Shown one piece after another: positions 31,099 to 41,062 of a stretch of 64,000 nt of DNA (positions within the stretch are counted from its first letter, which is position 1; every line of letters begins with the position of its first letter). The DNA lies in IMG/VR virus record IMGVR_UViG_3300011115_000874, positions 96,799 to 160,798 of that record; one strand, given 5' to 3'. The translations under genes were made by a program, and so were the position numbers. Below the pieces are notes generated by a model. That model was given only the letters and a program-made list of their open reading frames with translations. It was not told the DNA's origin and searched no databases. Origin of the DNA: a virus.

Positions 31099-34000
31099 TT
31101 AAAATGAATTATATCTTTTCATAGCTGTGTTATATATAGCTAATTTTTCATTAAATTTAGTTGTACCTTTAGTATAACTAGCTTTATCGGAAGGAGACCA
31201 CCATTTTTGTATATATGCTTCAGTCCATTTATCTCCATCTGTCCCATCAAATCCTTTAGCTTCAACTCTGCTTATCATGAATTTTAAGAATCCGTCATCA
31301 TCTGGGAAAACAGCGAATTCTCTATTATTACCTCCATTATCTATTTTTCTATATCGGGCAGTAATACCTCCTGCTCCCCATCTTCCACTATCAGTTTGTA
31401 CTCCAGCATAGTTGTATCCACCTGCTGAGCTAAAAGCGTCACCTGATTTTCTTGCTTCTGCTGTCATCACAGCAAATACTGCTCTAGCTATGCTATCATT
31501 AGTAAGTGCTTTTAATCTTTTTACTGTATCTGCGTATGATAAAAGAGTTGGTGGTGGTGGATCAACAATTGAAAGTTCAGGGTAACTTGTTTCTTGGTTA
31601 CTAGATCCAGGAGATTTAGGAACTGTTACAGATGTAATATTTTTAGCAGTTGGTGGGTTAAATATTTTAGCAGTATCATATTTTGGACCACATATGCTAT
31701 TTAAAGTAGTTGTCCATTCACCATCAGATACCTTATGTGAGACCCCAGAACATATAAATTGAATTTTGTCTTGGTATGCTTTAGGAAGTAATGTAGTGTC
31801 TATAGTGTATGTTTCGTATATTTTAACACCACTTAATCCCAACATTGTTAATTCTAAGTCAAATGGAATAAAACCAATACCTGGTATTTTACCTTGATTA
31901 GTAAACTCACCAATTTCCATTTTAAATAAATCAGTTATACCACCTCTTAAACTACTAACATCATTATCTGTTAATGTAAATGAATGTACTTTATTATTAA
32001 AGTTTTGAAGATTAGTGACATTCTGTAAGAATTTAGCTTCTACACTACTTCCTGAATCTATAGTAGCATTTGGGTTTACTCTATCAGTAATTATTCTATC
32101 TGTTAAACCAATATTCCATCTACTTAAAGCTGTAGCATTTTCACCAACAACATTACCATTAGATTGGGCTCCAATTGTGGTCATTGTAGCAAAATTATTA
32201 GATAATTTAGTTTTAAAGTTTACACTTTTAACAAAACTACCTTTAGTATTTTTTAATATATTAGCATTAAATTGGACTATACCTGATTCTTCTCCATTAT
32301 TTTCATATAAGCCAGGAATAAATGTGTCATCAATTATTTTAAATTTATTTTTGTCCTCATCATATATTGTAATAAAATTATTAACATTACCTAAAGCATT
32401 TTGCACTCCAGTCATTAAGTTATCTAAAAACTTATATAATGATATTTTAGATTCTTTTATATCAATATTCTTATCTAATGTTGAAGCTATATACTCCATA
32501 TTAATATAAGTATGCATTAAATTACCTACATATGGTTTATTTGGATCTTTAAACCCAGTATCTTTAATTTGAGTATAAAGTTCTGATCCTGGTTGTACAA
32601 GTGCAGATGGATTGTATGCTAGGGCAAAATTTGGATTTCTATATTCTCTAACTACTATAGATTTTTTATATATCTGTTGTTCAAAATATGATTCTGCTTT
32701 AGCTATTTCAGCTATTAACTCAGGATCATTATTTGCTAAAGTAACAAACTCAAATCCAAAACTACCACCTTTTCCTGAGTCAACAAATGAGGTTGAAGAT
32801 CCATTAGATGTTACAACAGTGAATGGTCCATATTTTCGATGATATCTTTGAACAGTAGCAACTGGTTGGGGGTTTAAATCTACACTTACAATATATTTAG
32901 TATTTAATTGAGGTGTTGTTGGGGCAGCTAATAACCCAAATGAAGATCTAGCACTTTTAATAGTATTATATCCTTCTTTTAGTTGAGCGTTATCGCTTTG
33001 TGCTTTTGTAAAAGCAGTTTCTAATTCAGTAACTAAGGTATTATTATTAAAAATAACAGGTAATGATTGAGGAATATCACCAATTTGTGGATTTAATGCT
33101 ACTGGTTCATCTCTCCAACCAAATTCATTGTTATATAATGCTTGTCCAACTAATTTTAAATATGAATCCTCTAAGTCACTACCTCTACTTCCTCGGTTAC
33201 TAGCATCATTAGATTGAGGTGGGTCTTGTGTTAGATAAGTGTAAGTAGTCTCTATATAATATGGCCCTGAAATAGTTCCATTATTTATCTCATTTAAATC
33301 TATAGGTATTAAACATACTTTAGGATCTATTGAACAATGTCTTGGAAATGTAAAGCAATAGTTATTATTATAGTTATAATCTATTTCAAATAAAGGTGGA
33401 TTACCTAATAATTCTTTTTCTTCACCTACAACATCTGTTTGAGTTGAATTTGATTTAGAAGTATCATAATATAATAAAAATGACTCTATTATTCTTAATA
33501 AAGTACCAAGTTTCATATAATACTGTCTACTACCCCAAGTTCCTCCTGAAAGTGTCCAAGGGAATTCAAACATTAATATTTCTCTCCACGTTAAGTGGTC
33601 TGTAGCGTTAGTAACAGCTGCTTGTGAATCTCTATTAACAACAGCTTTAAGATTAGCTATTGCTTCTATATTATAATTATGCATTGGATAATATGATCCA
33701 TCACCTACACCTACTGGGCCTACTCCATGAGCGTATTCTTTCCCGGGAGAAAATTGACCAGCAGGGTAAACTTGACTAGTTATTAGTGTTAAAATTCTAT
33801 TTATTGTAGATTTATAATAATTAGTTTGAATTGAAGATGGAGGTGGTTTTGCTTCTTCATTAAGTTTATTAGGATCAGGAGGAGCTACAGTTGGAGTACC
33901 TTGAGGTACTGGAAGAGTAGTATTAATTTTTAAGGATTCAATAACATCACCTGATGATCGGGCTGTTACTGTTATGTCATATCCTCCATCTGGTCTTAAA

Positions 34001-34665
34001 GTCCATGAAAAGTTGGTAACTAGACCAAAAAATGCATCGTAATTACCATCAGATTCTTTTTTAGTTTTTTGAACTGCTTTTAATATATCAGTTTGAGATG
34101 CACCTTTTAAAAATAACTCAGATAAATCATGTCTTGATTGAACTAATTCTCCATCATTATTAAAATACACACTATGACCCCATTCTAACAATACACTATA
34201 TTTTAGTCTCATATATAAGACTTCTAATATCTGGAATTGTTGAATATTATGACATTTAATTTCAATATTAGCTTCACGTAATGAACCTCGGTTCATTGCT
34301 TTAACATCCATAGATACAATACCTGGGGGTGGGACAAATCCATAATCTGTGTTTGAAGCAAATCCGTATGATGATTGATCATTATAACCAATTCCACTAG
34401 TAAATCCATTTGATGTTCTAGCTGAAAATAATTTGAATTGTTTTGCTAATTCACTTCCAGCATATTTATCTTGTCCTGCTAATCCAAGATTAGTCAATGC
34501 TTCTCCATTTACGTTAACACCAGATGTTAATCTAATGAAAGCAGTATTTGTATTCTTAAATTTTAGAGTATCTGTGTCTTGTAAACCAAGACTTAATTTT
34601 TCTTGTCTTTTGGCTATTTGTTTTTTAACATACGGCTCAAAACTTCTCCCTATAATATTTGCCAT
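31099..34665 (-). CDS. Large baseplate hub protein with C-terminal cell-wall hydrolase-like domain
   Basis: An 1188-residue protein, the longest in the window. The first 250 residues (SFEPYVKKQIAKRQEKLSLG, later EIKCHNIQQFQILEVLYMRL and GGYDITVTARSSGDVIE) look like a myophage baseplate hub. The middle is long and Asn-rich. After a Pro-rich linker (SIVDPPPPTLLSYA), the last 130 residues form a separate domain, with VMTAEARKSGDAFSS (candidate catalytic Glu), GGYNYAGVQTDSGRWG and FAVFPDDDGFLKFMISR, which resembles glucosaminidase/lysozyme-like domains. In T4 the hub gp27 and lysozyme gp5 are separate; here both jobs could be in one chain. Domain naming is by eye. Confidence 0.68.
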   Translation of the reverse strand: MANIIGRSFEPYVKKQIAKRQEKLSLGLQDTDTLKFKNTNTAFIRLTSGVNVNGEALTNLGLAGQDKYAGSELAKQFKLFSARTSNGFTSGIGYNDQSSYGFASNTDYGFVPPPGIVSMDVKAMNRGSLREANIEIKCHNIQQFQILEVLYMRLKYSVLLEWGHSVYFNNDGELVQSRHDLSELFLKGASQTDILKAVQKTKKESDGNYDAFFGLVTNFSWTLRPDGGYDITVTARSSGDVIESLKINTTLPVPQGTPTVAPPDPNKLNEEAKPPPSSIQTNYYKSTINRILTLITSQVYPAGQFSPGKEYAHGVGPVGVGDGSYYPMHNYNIEAIANLKAVVNRDSQAAVTNATDHLTWREILMFEFPWTLSGGTWGSRQYYMKLGTLLRIIESFLLYYDTSKSNSTQTDVVGEEKELLGNPPLFEIDYNYNNNYCFTFPRHCSIDPKVCLIPIDLNEINNGTISGPYYIETTYTYLTQDPPQSNDASNRGSRGSDLEDSYLKLVGQALYNNEFGWRDEPVALNPQIGDIPQSLPVIFNNNTLVTELETAFTKAQSDNAQLKEGYNTIKSARSSFGLLAAPTTPQLNTKYIVSVDLNPQPVATVQRYHRKYGPFTVVTSNGSSTSFVDSGKGGSFGFEFVTLANNDPELIAEIAKAESYFEQQIYKKSIVVREYRNPNFALAYNPSALVQPGSELYTQIKDTGFKDPNKPYVGNLMHTYINMEYIASTLDKNIDIKESKISLYKFLDNLMTGVQNALGNVNNFITIYDEDKNKFKIIDDTFIPGLYENNGEESGIVQFNANILKNTKGSFVKSVNFKTKLSNNFATMTTIGAQSNGNVVGENATALSRWNIGLTDRIITDRVNPNATIDSGSSVEAKFLQNVTNLQNFNNKVHSFTLTDNDVSSLRGGITDLFKMEIGEFTNQGKIPGIGFIPFDLELTMLGLSGVKIYETYTIDTTLLPKAYQDKIQFICSGVSHKVSDGEWTTTLNSICGPKYDTAKIFNPPTAKNITSVTVPKSPGSSNQETSYPELSIVDPPPPTLLSYADTVKRLKALTNDSIARAVFAVMTAEARKSGDAFSSAGGYNYAGVQTDSGRWGAGGITARYRKIDNGGNNREFAVFPDDDGFLKFMISRVEAKGFDGTDGDKWTEAYIQKWWSPSDKASYTKGTTKFNEKLAIYNTAMKRYNSF

Positions 34666-34666
34666 A

Positions 34667-34969
34667 TCATGAGTTTAATTCGTTATAACTTGTTAATATT
34701 GGATTTACATCAATTGGTATTCTAAGTTGAGTACCTTCAGGTATAAATATTGAATTTTGTGGTAAAAGACTATTTGCTATTGAAATAATCCACCATAATG
34801 ACGAATCACCATAATATTGGTTAGCTAATAAATCATATCTATCACCTATAGTTGTTATAACATATATATCAGTATTAGACAAAGGAACAGTTGGGTATTT
34901 AGAATCTCTATAATACCTAACTTTCATTGTTGGATCTTTTTCTATTCTTATATATTGATAACGATTCAT
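34667..34969 (-). CDS. LysM-domain baseplate protein (gp53 / tail protein X-like)
   Basis: A 100-residue protein. VITTIGDRYDLLANQYYGDSSLWWIISIANSL and then FIPEGTQLRIP is the LysM pattern of phage baseplate proteins such as T4 gp53 and P2 gpX. Only one base separates its stop from the next start on the hub gene side. It likely joins baseplate proteins around the tube. Confidence 0.75.
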   Translation of the reverse strand: MNRYQYIRIEKDPTMKVRYYRDSKYPTVPLSNTDIYVITTIGDRYDLLANQYYGDSSLWWIISIANSLLPQNSIFIPEGTQLRIPIDVNPILTSYNELNS

Positions 34970-34980
34970 AGTATTATATT

Positions 34981-37191
34981 TTATACTCTAGGTCCAGCTG
35001 TTGCGTTTGGATTTAATAAAAAATTACCTTCTATACCAGTTGGTATAGCATCTACTGGTAATTGAGGTCCTTCTTCTCCTGTATTTTCAGTCATATTTGA
35101 AAATTGGCTTGCAAAGTTAGGAAGAGTTGACCTTCCACTTTGTGCAGTTGAAGAGATGTCTAATTGTATTGGAGGTGCTGATGAGACTTCTAGAATTCCT
35201 TTTTCTTGTACTATAGTACTAGTGTTTTCAAAACTAGTGTAAGTTGGGGATTTATAAGGATTAGAAGCTATAAATGAGTTAGTATATTCACCTGCTTCTT
35301 TTGATTGGAAATCTTCAGGTTTTTGTCCTTCTTTATATTGACTAGCTATATCAGGTCTATCTACAATAGCATGTGTTCTGTTTCCAATAAATGCCTCTCC
35401 TCTTTGTGGTGTGTAGAATACTTGAGATGATACTTCATTTGTTAATGGTATTAAATTACATGTAACTTTAATACCTTTAGGAAGTTGACCTACATATAAT
35501 GAATCTTGTCCATTTAAAAATTTCCTTCCATCTATATCTCTATCAATATCAAATCCCATTTCCATAATAGGAGTATAAGCTAAAGATTTAACTACTACTA
35601 ATGATCTTCTTAGGTAATCACCCATTGTAAAATAACATAAATTACCTCTCATCAAACCAGCATCTGAGTAATCAGGCATTGTTGTCCATGATAATGCATT
35701 TAGTTTTTGGTAACTAGATATAACATCAGCTCTTGATAGATTAGGTACAACAAATGTTAATGAAAATTCTCGACTAAATCCTTTATACTTATAAAAATTT
35801 TCTGCTCTACCATTATATCTGTAAGCGTCCCATTCCCCAGTAAAAGAATCATTAAAGTCTTCAACATATGCTCTAAAATCAATTAATGTATTTGTACCTC
35901 CATTATTATTAACTAAAGTAAAATTAAAATCTATAATATCTTCTCCTTTAATACCTATTTCTCCTTGATCAGGAGATATTGCTAAGTTAGGGTTAAGAAT
36001 TCGAGTTGTACCATTTCTAGAATTACTTTTAAAATATGTTTTGCTAGTATTATAACCATGTCCATATAAACTATTTTCTCTATTAAACCCAGCATAATCT
36101 GTACTAGGAATATCAGGAATAGATTCTCTAAAATCTAAAACAGTTCCTTTAGAATTAACAGTTATTTTACTAATATTTTTAATTTGATTATATGTTAAAT
36201 AACCTGGAGTAGCTGATGTGAATGTGTTTGATGTATTAACATTTCTATTCATTATATCACTAGCAGCTTCAGCTTCCCCAAATAATTCTGTTGAGGATAC
36301 TGATCGGTCTACAAGTACTTTATATAATAATGATACTCCTGTTCCATTTTTAAATAATCCATTTAGGTTATACACATCACTAATAACTTCCTTTGGATTA
36401 TAATTCCATAATGTACTAACACTTAAAGGTGTTAACGGTACACGAGAAGAATAATCTGGAATTGATCGTTTTATAGGTATTTTTACATTGGGAGTTGAAT
36501 TCCAAAGTTTTATGTTTGTTTTGCCAATACCTAAAATTGATCCTGGGCCTCCACCATATGAAAATAATATTTGGGAATTAGGAGTAGTATTTAAACCATA
36601 CTCACTAATTGATAAAATATCATCAAACTTTCCTTGTTTATTAGTATTAAATAACCCAGTTAATCTATTTATATTAATTTCGTCATTTAGTTTAGTTACT
36701 CTAAAATAACCATCGTTTCCACCACTAAAATATCCTCTTTTAAATACATTAAAACCTTGTTTGTTTAAATGGTAACCAATTGATAATACTCCGGCTTGAG
36801 CTATTGTACCTAAAGGATTATATATTCTAGTAAAACCATTTACTACTTTAACGTTTTGTCTTTCTAATAACTCTTGTTTAGCAATAAATAAAACACCATT
36901 AACAGAAGCTCCTGGGCCAAATGGGTTAAAGAATTTAGTTAATCTTTTTACATCATTAATTGAACTAACAGGATTTAAGTACCCATTACGTAATAAAAAA
37001 TCTGGTGATGAAGGTGCTTCTCCATCAGGTATAGGAGTTGTAATATATGGTTGGTTACTTGAACCACCACCTTTCCTATCATGTCCATATCTTAAAGATT
37101 TAGCAGAAAAATTACCTAAACCCCCTTGTTGTCCTTTAGAGTTATAATAGTAAAAGTCAGGTAAATTTGTTACTAAATTGATTAACCCCAT
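34981..37191 (-). CDS. Baseplate protein, possibly tube-cap (gp48/gp54-like)
   Basis: A 736-residue structural protein. Most of the first 400 residues are Asn/Gly/Tyr-rich and unassigned. Residues about 440-620 (WDAYRYNGRAENFYKYKGFS, FVVPNLSRADVISSYQKLN, MGDYLRRSLVVVKSLAYTP, QLPKGIKVTCNLIPL) have the feel of the tube-like fold used by T4 gp48/gp54, which cap the baseplate and start the tube. The C-terminus is low-complexity. Its place between tape measure and hub fits. The specific equivalence is uncertain. The start overlaps the stop of the 93-residue gene by one base. Confidence 0.6.
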   Translation of the reverse strand: MGLINLVTNLPDFYYYNSKGQQGGLGNFSAKSLRYGHDRKGGGSSNQPYITTPIPDGEAPSSPDFLLRNGYLNPVSSINDVKRLTKFFNPFGPGASVNGVLFIAKQELLERQNVKVVNGFTRIYNPLGTIAQAGVLSIGYHLNKQGFNVFKRGYFSGGNDGYFRVTKLNDEININRLTGLFNTNKQGKFDDILSISEYGLNTTPNSQILFSYGGGPGSILGIGKTNIKLWNSTPNVKIPIKRSIPDYSSRVPLTPLSVSTLWNYNPKEVISDVYNLNGLFKNGTGVSLLYKVLVDRSVSSTELFGEAEAASDIMNRNVNTSNTFTSATPGYLTYNQIKNISKITVNSKGTVLDFRESIPDIPSTDYAGFNRENSLYGHGYNTSKTYFKSNSRNGTTRILNPNLAISPDQGEIGIKGEDIIDFNFTLVNNNGGTNTLIDFRAYVEDFNDSFTGEWDAYRYNGRAENFYKYKGFSREFSLTFVVPNLSRADVISSYQKLNALSWTTMPDYSDAGLMRGNLCYFTMGDYLRRSLVVVKSLAYTPIMEMGFDIDRDIDGRKFLNGQDSLYVGQLPKGIKVTCNLIPLTNEVSSQVFYTPQRGEAFIGNRTHAIVDRPDIASQYKEGQKPEDFQSKEAGEYTNSFIASNPYKSPTYTSFENTSTIVQEKGILEVSSAPPIQLDISSTAQSGRSTLPNFASQFSNMTENTGEEGPQLPVDAIPTGIEGNFLLNPNATAGPRV

Positions 37192-37472
37192 TATCCAGGT
37201 AGATTATTCAAATAAGGTAATGGTTGTCCACTTGGTGATACTGATGGAGGTACTCCTCCTAAATCTAATAATGATGGTGTAGGTAAAAAGTTACCTGTTC
37301 CATCTAAGTATTGTTGATAATCTCCGTTAACAGTGTTAAGGTTATCACCAGTTATTGAATAACTGTCATGCATTTGAGAAGCATTTGTAGCTAAAGGGTT
37401 TATAGATGGTGTGTTACCATTATAAACGGTAAGGTTTGATCCTGGCCCTTGAAGTAAGTCTAATAGTCCCAT
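37191..37472 (-). CDS. Small structural protein, 93 aa
   Basis: Not recognised. MGLLDLLQGPGSNLTVYNG, then Asn/Pro/Gly-rich and likely disordered, ending GQPLPYLNNLPG. It has a late-type element 22 bases upstream and is coupled to the baseplate gene that follows. Confidence 0.55.
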   Translation of the reverse strand: MGLLDLLQGPGSNLTVYNGNTPSINPLATNASQMHDSYSITGDNLNTVNGDYQQYLDGTGNFLPTPSLLDLGGVPPSVSPSGQPLPYLNNLPG

Positions 37473-37494
37473 ATTGTTTGTTTTTTAATGTTTA

Positions 37495-37504
37495 TTATAA
37501 ATAT
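37495..37504 (-). promoter_or_regulatory. Late-type element ATATTTATAA
   Basis: Exact decamer 22 bases upstream of the 93-residue gene, in the gap behind the tape measure gene. Confidence 0.45.
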
Positions 37505-37510
37505 TTAATA

Positions 37511-39901
37511 CTATGGAAGTTGGCTAGAAATTTTATTATTTTCATTATTAATACCATTAGTTAATTCTCTTTCATTTAATTTAACAGAAGTATTAACTTG
37601 TAATGGAACTTTAACCATTGCTCCCGCAACAGCTGCTGCTATGATTGATGCCATTTGATTAGGATCTACATTCATTCCACCATTTCCACCTTTATTTCCA
37701 CCACCTGGGTTGATTCCTACTTCATTTTTACCTAATAAATCAGTTCCTACTTTAATGTTACCATCAGCTCCATACATTAATTTATCTTTAGGATCTAATT
37801 GAACAGATCCAAAGTCTCCTGATAAGATTGGGGTTTTTCCTGTTGTATCAATATCAGCATCTTTCACACTAGGGGCTTTTGTAGCAGAAGAAATCATATA
37901 ACCTACTGCCCCTGCTGCTGCTAAACCAGCTCCTAATAACCAAGGATTTACAGCAATTTTAGCGGCTGCAATACCACTTTCTAAAGTTAATATTGATACT
38001 AATTTAGTTATAATTGGAGCTAAACTTTTTCCAAATGCCATTGTGCTTGCAACTATTTGATTAGCCATAATAATTCCAATCGCTCCCATTATCCCGTATA
38101 AAATTGTACTATTACTTATCATATCTGCCAACATAGCTAATGGGGCAGCTAGTATTTCACCCATTTTAGCCATAGAATTGTTAATTGATTCTTGGATTGA
38201 TAGGCGTTTCATATCTGATAATTCTACATCAGCTAGTTTTGCTGCTTGTTCTTCAGACAAACCATTAGCTAACTGTTGATTATAGATCATTTTAGACATT
38301 TCTTCTCTACTTAAACCTAAAGTTTTAGCTATGGCATCTTGTTGGATACGATTGCCTGAAGAGAATGAAGCGATAATTTCCTGGTTATTGCCTATTTCTT
38401 TGGTTAAACCCGCCATATCGTTGTTTAATGCATACAATCTAGCTTGTTCTAAATTAATTGACTTACCAGTTAATAATTCCGCTTCTAATTCTGCTGATAT
38501 ACTATCTTCAAAATTAAGTAATGATTCTGCTACTTTATCTACATCACTTAAAGTTAATCCTAATTTTTTAGCTTCAGATGCGGTTTGAGCCATTGCTACA
38601 GCATCACCCTTAAATGATAAAGCCATATGATCAGATATGTTAGACAAATCTTTAAGTACAGCTTTACCTGATATTCCAGTTTTATTTAATTTATTAAAAT
38701 TAGATACTGTAGCTATAATTTTTTCATTATTATCTTTTAATTCATTACCATTTACTTTTGCTATACGAGCTAATTTACCCGCTTCTTCACTAGTCATTCC
38801 CATTAACTCAACCATCTCAGTAGCTTCCCCAATAGTTTCTGGGGTGAATATAGCCTCAGCAACCAAACCAAATTGTTGGGTCATAGCTGTTGCTTGTTTA
38901 ATATTTTGAGCCATAGTTGCTAAACCAGTACTAGAAGCATCTATATAACTATAACTAAGACCTGTTTCTCTAGTGTATTCAGTTTGAGCTTTATTTAAAG
39001 CAAAGAATTGTTCAACCATTTTGGCTAACATAAAATCCATCATGTTAGTCATAGTCAATTGTTCTTTTAAAGATATTGCTATATTTTTATACTTATTAGT
39101 TTGAGTACCTAATAATTTATTTTGTTCTTCTAAAGATTGTTTTAAATTATCATTAGCCGCTTTATCAGTACCATATCTTGTTTTTAACTGTGAGTATAGA
39201 TTCTTTTCTGCAAATGATAGTTTACTATATGGTTTACTTTGTAATTCTTGTAATTTATTTATATCACTAATTACGTCTTGATTAAGTTTTAATTGGAATC
39301 TAGCTTCTTTAGTTTTTTGGATAGCATCAGATATAGGTTTAGCTATACCTGAGAAACCCATTTTTTCTAAAGCTTTACCTACTCCTTCTAAACCACTTCC
39401 TAATAAACCTATTTCCTTATTAACTTCTTTTTGAATTTCTATAGTTCTATTTAAAGCTTTATTAAAATTTTCTTGTTCATCTAAAGCAGCTTTAGCATCT
39501 CTTAAATTATCTTTACTTAATTGACCACTTTTTATAGCTAATTTTAATTCTTCAAATTTTACTCTAGCTTGATTTTGGAGATTTTTTAGTTGTTTTTCAG
39601 TTAAAATAGTTTCTCCTCTTCTATAATCTACAACTTGTCTAGAAATATCAGATATGCCTCTTAAAGATTTTTTAGCACTATTTAGATATAAATTTTGTTT
39701 AGACATTTCATTGACACTGTCTTTAAAACTTTTAGATATATAATCTAAATCACTAGATGCTTCTCTAAGTTCGTATCTTAAAGCTTTAACAGCAAGTATG
39801 GCTTTATCTAAATCTTTAGGATCAAATGGGGTTAAAGGTTTTTCTCCTAATTGCCTTCTAAGATCTGCTATTTCTTTATTTAAAGCGGTTATATCAGCCA
39901 T
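37511..39901 (-). CDS. Tail tape measure protein
   Basis: A 796-residue protein. The first 300 residues are strongly helical coiled coil (ITALNKEIADLRRQLGEKPL, and NKEIGLLGSGLEGVGKALEK). The centre is a helical array. Residues about 565-690 are hydrophobic and glycine-rich (ILYGIMGAIGIIMANQIVA, GAGLAAAGAVGYMISSATK), as in tape measures that enter the host membrane. The position after the chaperone overlap and near tube and sheath is the classic one. By the usual 0.15 nm per residue rule the tail would be near 120 nm, an estimate only. Confidence 0.85.
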   Translation of the reverse strand: MADITALNKEIADLRRQLGEKPLTPFDPKDLDKAILAVKALRYELREASSDLDYISKSFKDSVNEMSKQNLYLNSAKKSLRGISDISRQVVDYRRGETILTEKQLKNLQNQARVKFEELKLAIKSGQLSKDNLRDAKAALDEQENFNKALNRTIEIQKEVNKEIGLLGSGLEGVGKALEKMGFSGIAKPISDAIQKTKEARFQLKLNQDVISDINKLQELQSKPYSKLSFAEKNLYSQLKTRYGTDKAANDNLKQSLEEQNKLLGTQTNKYKNIAISLKEQLTMTNMMDFMLAKMVEQFFALNKAQTEYTRETGLSYSYIDASSTGLATMAQNIKQATAMTQQFGLVAEAIFTPETIGEATEMVELMGMTSEEAGKLARIAKVNGNELKDNNEKIIATVSNFNKLNKTGISGKAVLKDLSNISDHMALSFKGDAVAMAQTASEAKKLGLTLSDVDKVAESLLNFEDSISAELEAELLTGKSINLEQARLYALNNDMAGLTKEIGNNQEIIASFSSGNRIQQDAIAKTLGLSREEMSKMIYNQQLANGLSEEQAAKLADVELSDMKRLSIQESINNSMAKMGEILAAPLAMLADMISNSTILYGIMGAIGIIMANQIVASTMAFGKSLAPIITKLVSILTLESGIAAAKIAVNPWLLGAGLAAAGAVGYMISSATKAPSVKDADIDTTGKTPILSGDFGSVQLDPKDKLMYGADGNIKVGTDLLGKNEVGINPGGGNKGGNGGMNVDPNQMASIIAAAVAGAMVKVPLQVNTSVKLNERELTNGINNENNKISSQLP

Positions 39902-39933
39902 AATATATTATATAATATAAATATGTAAAAAGC

Positions 39934-39960
39934 AAAAAATACCCACTGTTTAGTGGGTAT
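39934..39960 (-). terminator. Terminator between chaperone and tape measure genes
   Basis: Minus strand ATACCCACT, loop AAAC, AGTGGGTAT, then TTTTTT. It begins at the stop codon of the second chaperone frame. It could reduce transcription into the tape measure gene, which has its own ATATTTATATT element at about 39914-39924. Confidence 0.8.
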
Positions 39961-40265
39961 TAATATTTAGCTACTTTTTTACTATTATCTAATTTGCCTT
40001 TAAAATGTGATGGTAAATTTACTTTACCTTCTTTAATCTTTTGAGATTGAGATGCTAAGTCTTCATTTTGGGATTTATTTTTTTCTTCATAAAATTCTTT
40101 TATTTTATGAAAAGTAAATTTCCGAAGCCAAATAGGCATATTATAAACTGTCTCCCAATTATATCCTCCTTGACCATGAAAAACTATCTCATGTATTTGA
40201 GTAAATAAACTAGATCTAACTTGAGGGACTATATCAGGCGTCAGGCCAAAAAAAGTTAAGTCCAA
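39960..40265 (-). CDS. Second frame of tail assembly chaperone (gp51-like/gpGT-type extension)
   Basis: This frame is open from 40307 but contains no ATG or GTG before residue 43; the nominal start at 40265 is TTG. It overlaps the end of the upstream gp26-like gene by 32 bases, across a run of seven T at 40248-40254 (minus strand). A +1 or -2 slip there would join the two frames (..NFF to GLTPDIV..). The product part is basic (KEFYEEKNKSQNEDLASQ, then KGKLDNSKKVAKY). Expression as a fusion C-terminus is more likely than independent start. In T4-type phages gp26 and gp51 occupy this role as separate genes. Confidence 0.6.
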   Translation of the reverse strand: MDLTFFGLTPDIVPQVRSSLFTQIHEIVFHGQGGYNWETVYNMPIWLRKFTFHKIKEFYEEKNKSQNEDLASQSQKIKEGKVNLPSHFKGKLDNSKKVAKY

Positions 40266-40965
40266 TTGGAATTGAGACTTTTTCGTTGCTTCCGTCGGGA
40301 AAAAAGGTCAGATCTACGTCTGGTTGCACCTCCTTTATATACTCCCTTAATGCTCTGGAGTCACGAGCTAAGAAAATATTGTCTACAAATTCTCTAATAG
40401 ATTTTGTATCACGATCACCATTTATTGATGTGATGATATATTTTAAACGAGTAGATAATTCTGCTGAAGAATTTTTATTAATTTTCTTTAAACCTTCTAA
40501 TTCAGCATTAATTTTCTTTTCTTCTTTACCTGTCAATAATCTAAAAGTAATATCAATATTTGTTGCTGGAAGTGTGAATGAGAATTCATTAACTCCTTTT
40601 TTAAATAAAGTAGTATTTAAAGGTTTATCTTTAATTGTAGTTAAGTCAATATTATACTCTTCTCCTCCCCAATTAAATTTATAGTCTTTACCGTATCCTA
40701 AAATACGAGCTGCTACTAAAATAGCGTTTTTATCACCAATAACTAAATCTTCATAGTCTATATCAGAAATAATAAGTGATTTAACTAATTCATCTAATAC
40801 TATACCTTTGCTGATGTAGTTTTGGTTGGTTAGAATGTCTTCTTCTCTAGCTGTCATATACTTCATTTCAATTTTACCACTTGATAAAGGAGATGATTCA
40901 GGATAGACTAAACCTTGTGAAGGCAATTCAATAATTTCTGTTGGAGTTGCAAATTTATTTTCCAT
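40234..40965 (-). CDS. 26: gp26-like baseplate/tail assembly protein (T4_baseplate family)
   Basis: A 243-residue protein. ELPSQGLVYPESSPLSSGKI and then EMKYMTAREEDILTNQNYI is the recognisable signature of the T4 gp26-type family, followed by ISKGIVLDELVKSLII. It ends abruptly, PIGLNFFWPDA, just past a T7 run. T4 gp26 acts in baseplate hub assembly; placed between tube and tape measure genes, this copy looks like the first half of a tail assembly chaperone. A frameshift fusion of about 330 residues is proposed. Confidence 0.8.
   Translation of the reverse strand: MENKFATPTEIIELPSQGLVYPESSPLSSGKIEMKYMTAREEDILTNQNYISKGIVLDELVKSLIISDIDYEDLVIGDKNAILVAARILGYGKDYKFNWGGEEYNIDLTTIKDKPLNTTLFKKGVNEFSFTLPATNIDITFRLLTGKEEKKINAELEGLKKINKNSSAELSTRLKYIITSINGDRDTKSIREFVDNIFLARDSRALREYIKEVQPDVDLTFFPDGSNEKVSIPIGLNFFWPDA
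40248..40254 (-). other. T7 slippery run, candidate programmed frameshift
   Basis: Minus strand AACTTTTTTTGGCC. Zero-frame codons are AAC TTT TTT TGG; the downstream frame reads TTT TTT GGC. Moving into it needs +1 or -2, both on phenylalanine codons where re-pairing is easy. The -2 type is known in Mu-like tail genes. Confidence 0.5.
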
Positions 40966-41011
40966 ATCTTTTATTTGTTATAACTTTAATGTCGTATATA
41001 AATATATAAAG

Positions 41012-41040
41012 AAAAAAGAAGCTCGCAAAATTTGCGAGCC
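41012..41040 (-). terminator. Terminator after tail tube gene
   Basis: Minus strand GGGCTCGCAAA, short loop, TTTGCGAGC, then TTCTTTTTT. It separates tube from the gp26-like gene. Confidence 0.8.
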
Positions 41041-41062
41041 CTTTTAAAATATGATTTTAAGA

